Positions 7,522-12,233 of a stretch of 12,233 bases of DNA are shown here, in pieces. Under the pieces are notes generated by a model that saw only the letters and a program-made list of their open reading frames with translations, had not been told where the DNA came from and did no database searches. The position numbers were made by a program, and so were the translations under genes. Each line of letters opens with the position of its first letter. Position 1 is the stretch's first letter. The stretch comes from Aquabacterium sp. (GTDB taxonomy: Bacteria; Pseudomonadota; Gammaproteobacteria; Burkholderiales; Burkholderiaceae_C): NCBI GenBank assembly GCA_030654555.1, contig JAURXG010000246.1, positions 1-12,233 of the forward strand, in the 5' to 3' direction.

Positions 7522-8293
7522 GCCGGGGGTGGCGCCGGGCGATGCCACCCGCCGTGCCCAGGTGCAGGCAGCGGCAAGCGCGCTGGGCCTGGCGCTCGAC
7601 GAATCGGTGCTGGACCGGCTGATGGCCTACCTGCAGCTGCTGCAACGCTGGAACCAGGTCTACAACCTGACGGCGCTGCGCGACCCCGACCAGATGCTCA
7701 GCCACCACTTGGTGGATTGCCTGGCGGTGTTGCCCGCGCTGCGCCGCTGGGCGGCTGCGGGCGACGCGGCGGTCTCGGCTGATGCGCGGGCGGGCGCCAG
7801 TCATGCTGCATCCACGCGGGCACTGCGCCTGCTGGATGTGGGCAGCGGCGGCGGCTTGCCGGGCGTCGTGCTGGCGGCGGTGGAGCCTGCCTGGCAGGTG
7901 GCTTGCGTCGACACGGTGGCCAAGAAGGCCAGTTTCATCCGGCAAGTGGCCGCAGAACTTCGGTTGCCCAACCTGCAGGCGCTGCACGCCCGGGTCGAGA
8001 ACCTCCAGCCACCGCCGGCGTTGGCGCCGGCCGGCGAGGCCGGTGGCCAGCCGGCCGCGCCGGGCTATGACCTGATCACCTCACGGGCGTTTGCGTCGCT
8101 GTCGGACTTCACCCGCCTGTCGGCACATCTGCTGGCGCCGGGGGGGGTGTGGATGGCGATGAAGGGCAAGCCACCCGACGACGAGCAGGCTGCGCTGCCG
8201 CCGGGCGTGGAGGTGTTTCACGTGGAACATCTGCAAGTGCCGGGGCTGGACGCCCAGCGCTGCCTGGTCTGGATGCGCCGCAAGTCCGATTGA
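7511..8293 (+). CDS. rsmG: 16S rRNA (guanine-527-N7)-methyltransferase RsmG (GidB)
   Basis: RsmG methylates N7 of G527 in 16S rRNA using S-adenosylmethionine; its loss gives low-level streptomycin resistance in other bacteria. The 260-residue protein shows LQLLQRWNQVYNLTALRD (about residues 41-58), HHLVDCLAVLP, the SAM-binding motif LLDVGSGGGLPG (107-118), and ITSRAFASLSDF with LAPGGVWMAMKGK near the end. It is longer than the usual 205-215 residues because of an Ala-rich insert at about 80-103 and a Pro/Ala/Gly-rich insert (PPPALAPAGEAGGQPAAP) before ITSRAFA. The ATG at 7511 overlaps the mnmG stop; a GTG lies one codon upstream. A run of eight G lies at 8140-8147, and a parS site is embedded near the 3' end. 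Confidence 0.95.
8214..8229. other. parS centromere site inside rsmG
   Basis: TGTTTCACGTGGAACA equals, on the other strand, TGTTCCACGTGAAACA, an exact match to the parS consensus. It encodes VFHVEH near the RsmG C-terminus and lies about 190 bases upstream of the parA start. With the mnmG copy it forms a pair of ParB loading sites directly upstream of parA. Confidence 0.93.
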
Positions 8294-8416
8294 GCGGCGC
8301 CATTAGGGCGGTGCCCGGCGGGTGAAAATGGGCCTTGGGCAGCTCCATCGCAGCACCCATCTCAGCCGCCAAAGCCACCTCGAAAGCGTCCAAAACCACC
8401 GGCGATACTCTCCCCC

Positions 8417-9211
8417 ATGGCCAAAGTTTTCTGCATCGCAAACCAGAAGGGTGGCGTCGGCAAGACGACCACCACCGTCAATCTGGCTGCCGGCCTGGCC
8501 CGGGTGGGGCAGCGTGTGCTGGTGGTCGACCTCGATCCGCAGGGCAATGCCACCATGGGGTCGGGCATCGACAAGCGGGCGATGCCGTTGTCGGTGTACG
8601 ACGTGCTGCTCGAGTCGGCCGGCATCGCCGAGGCGCGACAGCGCTCCGAGGCCGGTGGTTACGACGTGCTGGGCGCCAACCGGGAGCTGGCCGGCGCCGA
8701 GGTGGAACTGGTGGCGCTGGAGCACCGCAACGAGCGCTTGCGCCGGGCGCTGGCCGCTGCCGCATCGGACGCTGCCGGCGCCTACGACTTCGTGCTGATC
8801 GACTGCCCGCCGTCCTTGAGCCTGCTGACGCTGAACGGCCTGTGCAGCGCGCATGGCGTGATCGTGCCGATGCAGTGCGAGTACTTCGCGCTCGAAGGGC
8901 TGTCCGACCTGGTCAACACCATCAAGCAGGTGCACGCCAACCTCAACCGCGACCTGCAGATCATCGGCCTGCTGCGGGTGATGTTCGACCCGCGCATCAC
9001 GCTGCAGCAGCAGGTGAGCGAGCAGCTGAAGGCCCACTTCGGCGACAAGGTGTTCAACGCGGTGATCCCGCGCAACGTGCGCCTCGCCGAGGCGCCCAGC
9101 TACGGCCAGCCGGGTGTCGTGTTCGACCCCGCGTCCAAGGGCGCTCAGGCGTATGTGGAGTTCGCGCGCGAGCTGGTCGAGCGGGTGGGCTCACTGCAGT
9201 TCGGTGCCTGA
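8417..9211 (+). CDS. parA: Chromosome partitioning ATPase ParA (Soj)
   Basis: ParA is a nucleoid-bound ATPase that drives segregation of ParB-parS complexes. The 264-residue protein carries the deviant Walker A KGGVGKTT (residues 11-18, with the signature lysine K11), the A' motif VVDLDPQGNAT (37-46) and the Walker B VLIDCPPSL (126-134). It has the short N-terminus typical of chromosomal ParA, with no added DNA-binding domain as in large plasmid ParAs. The start ATG is directly before AKVFCIANQ, the usual beginning. The 123-base gap after rsmG has no strong ribosome binding site; a GATACT at 8403-8408 could be a -10 but would place the transcript start almost at the ATG. ParB is not encoded in the window. 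Confidence 0.95.
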   Translation: MAKVFCIANQKGGVGKTTTTVNLAAGLARVGQRVLVVDLDPQGNATMGSGIDKRAMPLSVYDVLLESAGIAEARQRSEAGGYDVLGANRELAGAEVELVALEHRNERLRRALAAAASDAAGAYDFVLIDCPPSLSLLTLNGLCSAHGVIVPMQCEYFALEGLSDLVNTIKQVHANLNRDLQIIGLLRVMFDPRITLQQQVSEQLKAHFGDKVFNAVIPRNVRLAEAPSYGQPGVVFDPASKGAQAYVEFARELVERVGSLQFGA

Positions 9212-9241
9212 GGCGCCCGGCCTTGCGGCGTCAATGGATCG

Positions 9242-10036
9242 ATGGCCCCCACGATGAATCCCTTCAACCTGCCTGAGACCTTGCTGTCGCGGGTGGAAGA
9301 CGCCGGCATCAACGCCAGTGCGCCGCCGCAGCAACGCTGGGTGGATGGCTGGTTGCTGCGCTTCTCGCCCGGCAAGGCCAAACGCGCGCGCTGCGTGCAG
9401 GCGGTGGCCGACGGCCGCCTGCCGCTCGAGCAGCGGCTGGCGCTGTGCGCCGCGGTGTTTGCCGAAGCCGGCCTGCCGATGGTGCTGCGGCTCACACCGT
9501 TCAGCCGCCCGGCGGGCCTGGATCAGCACCTGGCCGCCCTGGGACACCACCGCCTGGACGACACCCGCGTGATGGTGGCGCCGTCATGTCCCGCGGCGGC
9601 CGAGCCGCTGCCGTCGGCTCTGCAGCTGCAGCGCCTGGACCCGACCGAATTCTCCGAAGCCGTGGGCGCCTTGCGTGGATCACCCGCCGGCCAGCGCGCG
9701 GCGATGGCCCAGCGGCTGGCCGCCTCGCCGGTGCCCTACCAGGGCTGGGTGCTGCGCCGGCCCGAGGACGGCAGCATCCTGGCCTGCGCCCAGAGCGCCG
9801 CCGAGGCCGACCTGGTCGGCCTGTACGACGTCTTCACCCACCCCGATGCGCGGGGCCAGGGCCTGGCGCGCCGGCTGTGCGGCCAGTTGCTGGCCCGGGC
9901 GCAGGCGGCCGGCGCCCGCACGGCCTACCTGCAGGTGGAGGCCGACAACGCGCCAGCGCGGGCCATCTACCACCGGCTGGGTTTTGCCGATGCCTATGCC
10001 TACCACTACCGCAGCCCGCAGGCGGACGCGCATTGA
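9242..10036 (+). CDS. GNAT-family N-acetyltransferase
   Basis: The C-terminal part holds a GNAT fold. It has the acetyl-CoA pyrophosphate-binding motif ARGQGLARRL (about residues 198-207, Q/R-x-x-G-x-G/A type) preceded by the beta strand LVGLYDVFTHPD, and the closing motif YLQVEADNAPARAIYHRLGF, typical of RimI-like enzymes. The N-terminal half (about residues 1-130: APPQQRWVDGWLLRFSPGKAKRARCVQAV) resembles the degenerate first domain of two-domain GNATs. The substrate is unknown. Start codons at 9242 and 9254 are both possible and neither has a clear Shine-Dalgarno; the longer form gives 264 residues. It follows parA by 30 bases, so it may be in the same transcript, at the place where parB often lies. 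It converges on the XRE regulator. Confidence 0.85.
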   Translation: MAPTMNPFNLPETLLSRVEDAGINASAPPQQRWVDGWLLRFSPGKAKRARCVQAVADGRLPLEQRLALCAAVFAEAGLPMVLRLTPFSRPAGLDQHLAALGHHRLDDTRVMVAPSCPAAAEPLPSALQLQRLDPTEFSEAVGALRGSPAGQRAAMAQRLAASPVPYQGWVLRRPEDGSILACAQSAAEADLVGLYDVFTHPDARGQGLARRLCGQLLARAQAAGARTAYLQVEADNAPARAIYHRLGFADAYAYHYRSPQADAH

Positions 10037-10045
10037 GCGCGCCCC

Positions 10046-10810
10046 TCACGCTGCGCCCGCCATCGTCGGCCCGTCGGGGCAACGTTTCAGATCGCGGAAG
10101 GCGCCGAACAGCCACGAGCGCATGCCCAGCAGCACGGTGTAGGCACGCTTCTGGTCGGCGGGCAGTGTCTGGTCGGCGCGGTGCTGCTGGGCGAAGTCCT
10201 GCGCCACGCGTTGCAGCCGCTCGTTGAACTGCAGCGCCAGGCTGCGGCCGATCTGGCCATGCACCAGCATCAGCAGCTCACCCTCGCCGTCGAAACCCCC
10301 CTCGAAGTAGTCGCCCACCACCTCGGTGCGGAAGTACTGCATCACCGGGCCGTCGGGTCGCCAGCGCAGCGTCTTGGCCACCTGCAGGCTGTAGCGGTTG
10401 CCGGCGCGCAGCACGATGACGCCCAGCTTGTCGAGCCGGACCAGGCAGGCCACGCACTCGGCCTCGGTCAGCCGGTAGGTGGCCACGATCTGCTCGGCCG
10501 ACCACTGGCTCAGCACGCAGATGGCCACCAGCAGCAGGCGGCGATCGGCCACCACCGCGGCCTCCTGTTCCAGCGTCAGCAGCAGGCGCTGCGGCGCGGC
10601 GTCGGCCACCTTGCGCGACAGCTCGGCGTAGTCGATGCGCAGCACGCGGCAGATATCGTCCACCCGTGACAGCGACATGTCGCCGCGGGCGAACATGCGC
10701 TTGACGCTGCTCTCGGCCAGGCCCAGCTGCTGCGCCAGTGCGGCGTAGGTCAGGCCGGCCGCCTTCAGCTCGGCTTTCAGCACGCTGATCAGGGTTTGGG
10801 TCGTCGACAT
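10046..10810 (-). CDS. XRE-family transcriptional regulator with a C-terminal domain of unknown function
   Basis: The 254-residue protein begins with a Cro/C1-type helix-turn-helix at about residues 6-62 (LKAAGLTYAALAQQLGLAESSVKRMFARGDMSLSRVDDICRVL). The middle part (about 85-145: VAICVLSQWSAEQIVATYRLTEAECVACLVRLDKLGVIVLRAGNRYSL) looks like a second winged helix. The last 100 residues are a likely effector or dimerisation region that I do not recognise. The ATG at 10810 gives the normal N-terminus of this group; the frame is open further upstream, but that DNA is AT-rich and lacks coding character. A perfect dyad lies eight bases upstream of the start, which suggests autoregulation. It ends nine bases from the convergent GNAT gene, with no obvious terminator. 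Confidence 0.85.
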   Translation of the reverse strand: MSTTQTLISVLKAELKAAGLTYAALAQQLGLAESSVKRMFARGDMSLSRVDDICRVLRIDYAELSRKVADAAPQRLLLTLEQEAAVVADRRLLLVAICVLSQWSAEQIVATYRLTEAECVACLVRLDKLGVIVLRAGNRYSLQVAKTLRWRPDGPVMQYFRTEVVGDYFEGGFDGEGELLMLVHGQIGRSLALQFNERLQRVAQDFAQQHRADQTLPADQKRAYTVLLGMRSWLFGAFRDLKRCPDGPTMAGAA

Positions 10811-10818
10811 CGACGCAT

Positions 10819-10837
10819 GGTATCGAATGACGATACC
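10819..10837. promoter_or_regulatory. Probable operator of the XRE regulator
   Basis: GGTATCG and CGATACC form a perfect 7-bp inverted repeat around AATGA, starting eight bases upstream of the regulator's ATG. A bound dimer here would cover the promoter or the ribosome binding site. On the minus strand TTGCTG (10848-10853) lies 16 bases from GATACC, a possible but weak promoter within which the dyad sits. The dyad is seen directly; autorepression is inferred from family habit. Confidence 0.65.
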
Positions 10838-11042
10838 TAACAGCAAATTAATCGCTACTTGGTGCCTTCCTATTGCACTGCCTGTTCGCTGCAACGAGCA
10901 TGGCACCCTGTTCAACCGCGCCTTCGACGACCATCCGAATGCCCAGCGTCCGGCCGACCACATCGAGACGGTGACGGCGGATTCGGTGTTCGGCGGGCTG
11001 CAGCGCAGAGCGCCGGGTGTCACGGTGATCACGGTACGCTAG
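10827..11042 (+). CDS. Doubtful small ORF in the XRE-lplT gap
   Basis: A 71-codon frame (MTIPNSKLIATWCLPIALPV… to …RRAPGVTVITVR) lies on the plus strand in the gap between the XRE regulator and the transporter gene. Its second half (from about 10888) has the high third-position GC of real genes, while the first 20 codons are AT-rich and read like promoter DNA. The only ATG lies inside the XRE operator dyad and has no ribosome binding site. It could be a small gene, the decayed 3' end of a lost gene, or chance. No family was recognised. The rest of the gap (11043-11120) holds only the Shine-Dalgarno of the next gene; a direct repeat CACGGT-N3-CACGGT lies at 11021-11035. Confidence 0.2.
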   Translation: MTIPNSKLIATWCLPIALPVRCNEHGTLFNRAFDDHPNAQRPADHIETVTADSVFGGLQRRAPGVTVITVR

Positions 11043-11120
11043 GCGCCCTGCAGCTGACGTCGTCGCGCTGACCTGCTCGCCAGCATCCGCCCAGCCGCCA
11101 CCACTCGACCGGGAGCCCGT

Positions 11121-12233
11121 TTGGACCACCCCAACGCCCACACCGCCGCGCAAGCCACCGGGCCTGCCGACGCGCCCCCCAACCAGTTTGCGCTGCTGCG
11201 CCAGCGGCGCTTCGGCCCGTTCTTCTGGACGCAGTTCCTCGGCGCGGGCAACGACAACCTGTTCAAGTTCGCCTTCACCGTGATGGTGACCTACCAGCTG
11301 CAGGTGCCCTGGCTGCCCGACGGCATGGCCGGGCTGGTGATCGGCGCGCTGTTCATCCTGCCCTTCGTGCTGTTTTCGGCCACCAGCGGCCAGCTGGCCG
11401 ACAAGTTGGAGAAGACGCGGCTGATCCGCTTCGTCAAGAACCTCGAGATCGCCATCATGGCCGCCGCCGGCCTGGGCTTCGTCATGCACAACGCCGCGCT
11501 GCTGCTGGGCTGCGTGTTCATGATGGGGCTGCACTCCACGCTGTTCGGGCCGGTGAAGTTCGCCTACCTGCCGCAGCACCTCAACGAGCGTGAGCTGACC
11601 GGCGGCAACGGCATGGTGGAGATGGGCACCTTCGTCGCCATCCTGCTGGGCAGCCTGGCCGGCGGCCTGCTGATCGCCCTGCCGCAGGTGGGCGCCACCG
11701 CGGTGGCGCTGGCCTGCTTCGGCGTGGCCCTGCTGGGGCGCTGGACGGCACAGGGCGTGCCGCATTCGCCGGCCACCGACCCGCGGCTCACCATCAACTG
11801 GAACCCGTTCTCCGAGACCTGGCGCAACCTGCGGCTGGCGCACCAGAACATCGTGGTCTTCCGTTCGCTGCTGGGCATCAGCTGGATGTGGTTCTTCGGC
11901 GCGGTGTTCCTGGCCAACTTTCCGGCCTTCGCCAAGAACGTGCTGCACGGCGACGAGCATGTGGCCTCGCTGCTGCTGGTGGTGTTCTCGGTGGGGGTGG
12001 GCACCGGCTCGCTGCTGTGCGAGCGCTTCTCGCGCCGGCATGTCGAGATCGGCCTGGTGCCGGCCGGCGCCATCGGCATGAGCGTGTTCGCGATCGACCT
12101 GTACTTCGCCTCGCACGCGCTGCCGCCCGGCGCGGCGCACAGCCTGGGCAGCTTCATCGCGCAACCGGCGCATTGGCGCGTGATGGCCGACCTGGGCCTG
12201 CTGGCGCTGAGCGCGGGCGTCTACCGCGTGCCG
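11121..12233 (+). CDS. lplT: MFS transporter, lysophospholipid transporter LplT-like (partial, runs off the window)
   Basis: The 371 visible residues form a major-facilitator transporter of the inner membrane. After a polar N-terminus of about 25 residues comes FALLRQRRFGPFFWTQFLGAGNDNLFKFAF, the conserved opening of LplT. The loop GQLADKLEKTRLIR after the second membrane segment is the MFS signature region, and GPVKFAYLPQHLNERELTGGNG is strongly LplT-like. LplT flips lysophospholipids inward for re-acylation by Aas. In many proteobacteria the transporter is fused to an acyltransferase domain, which would lie beyond the window. In-frame stops at 11040 and 11055 and the absence of ATG leave TTG at 11121 as the start, supported by GGGAG at 11111-11115. 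The frame is open to the last base. Confidence 0.85.
   Translation, partial: MDHPNAHTAAQATGPADAPPNQFALLRQRRFGPFFWTQFLGAGNDNLFKFAFTVMVTYQLQVPWLPDGMAGLVIGALFILPFVLFSATSGQLADKLEKTRLIRFVKNLEIAIMAAAGLGFVMHNAALLLGCVFMMGLHSTLFGPVKFAYLPQHLNERELTGGNGMVEMGTFVAILLGSLAGGLLIALPQVGATAVALACFGVALLGRWTAQGVPHSPATDPRLTINWNPFSETWRNLRLAHQNIVVFRSLLGISWMWFFGAVFLANFPAFAKNVLHGDEHVASLLLVVFSVGVGTGSLLCERFSRRHVEIGLVPAGAIGMSVFAIDLYFASHALPPGAAHSLGSFIAQPAHWRVMADLGLLALSAGVYRVP

Noticed and set aside
8140..8147. Run of eight G in rsmG as a phase-variation tract
   Set aside because: It simply encodes Pro-Gly-Gly-Val in a conserved LAPGG motif of a housekeeping gene, and such runs are common at this GC content.
10848..12173. 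Antisense 441-codon frame over the LplT-like gene
   Set aside because: His/Gln-rich low complexity; the opposite strand encodes an unmistakable MFS transporter.

Overview
The window is a GC-rich bacterial chromosome segment of ordinary core and accessory genes. The gene order mnmG-rsmG-parA with embedded parS sites, the very high GC at third codon positions, a YkgJ-type protein, DUF2892/DUF2061 small membrane proteins and an LplT-type transporter fit a betaproteobacterium of the order Burkholderiales, most like the Rubrivivax/Leptothrix/Ideonella group. That placement is an inference from gene content and style, not from a database match. No tRNA, rRNA, insertion sequence or CRISPR array was seen.

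Layout, left to right. (1) 1-2052: the tail of an unidentified gene, then an ABC-2 exporter pair of NatA/NatB type; all three genes are coupled by ATGA overlaps. (2) 2058-2402, minus strand: a small unrecognised protein that converges on natB. (3) 2403-3683: a non-coding divergent region, a LuxR-type regulator with an autoinducer-binding domain but no luxI beside it, a strong 26-bp inverted repeat, an 18-residue ORF with an excellent ribosome binding site, and a bidirectional terminator. This is the most unusual part of the window. (4) 3713-5012: a Crp/Fnr regulator and a DUF2892 membrane protein on the minus strand, diverging from a DUF2061 membrane protein. A Crp-type palindrome lies between the regulator and DUF2892. 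A second dyad sits over the -35 elements of both divergent promoters. (5) 5063-5374, minus: a YkgJ-family cysteine-cluster protein. (6) 5482-9211: mnmG, rsmG and parA. A perfect parS palindrome lies inside mnmG and another inside rsmG. (7) 9242-10036: a GNAT acetyltransferase where parB would often be expected. (8) 10046-10810, minus: an XRE-family regulator with a perfect dyad just upstream of its start. (9) 11121 to the end: an MFS lysophospholipid-transporter-like gene that starts with TTG and runs off the window.

How the parts work together. The mnmG-rsmG-parA block joins tRNA and 16S rRNA modification to chromosome segregation; its parS sites would load ParB, which is not encoded here. 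The Crp/Fnr block looks like a small self-contained regulon of one regulator and two tiny membrane proteins. The LuxR block looks like a LuxR solo with its operator and a tiny target transcript, and is the best candidate for an undescribed system.
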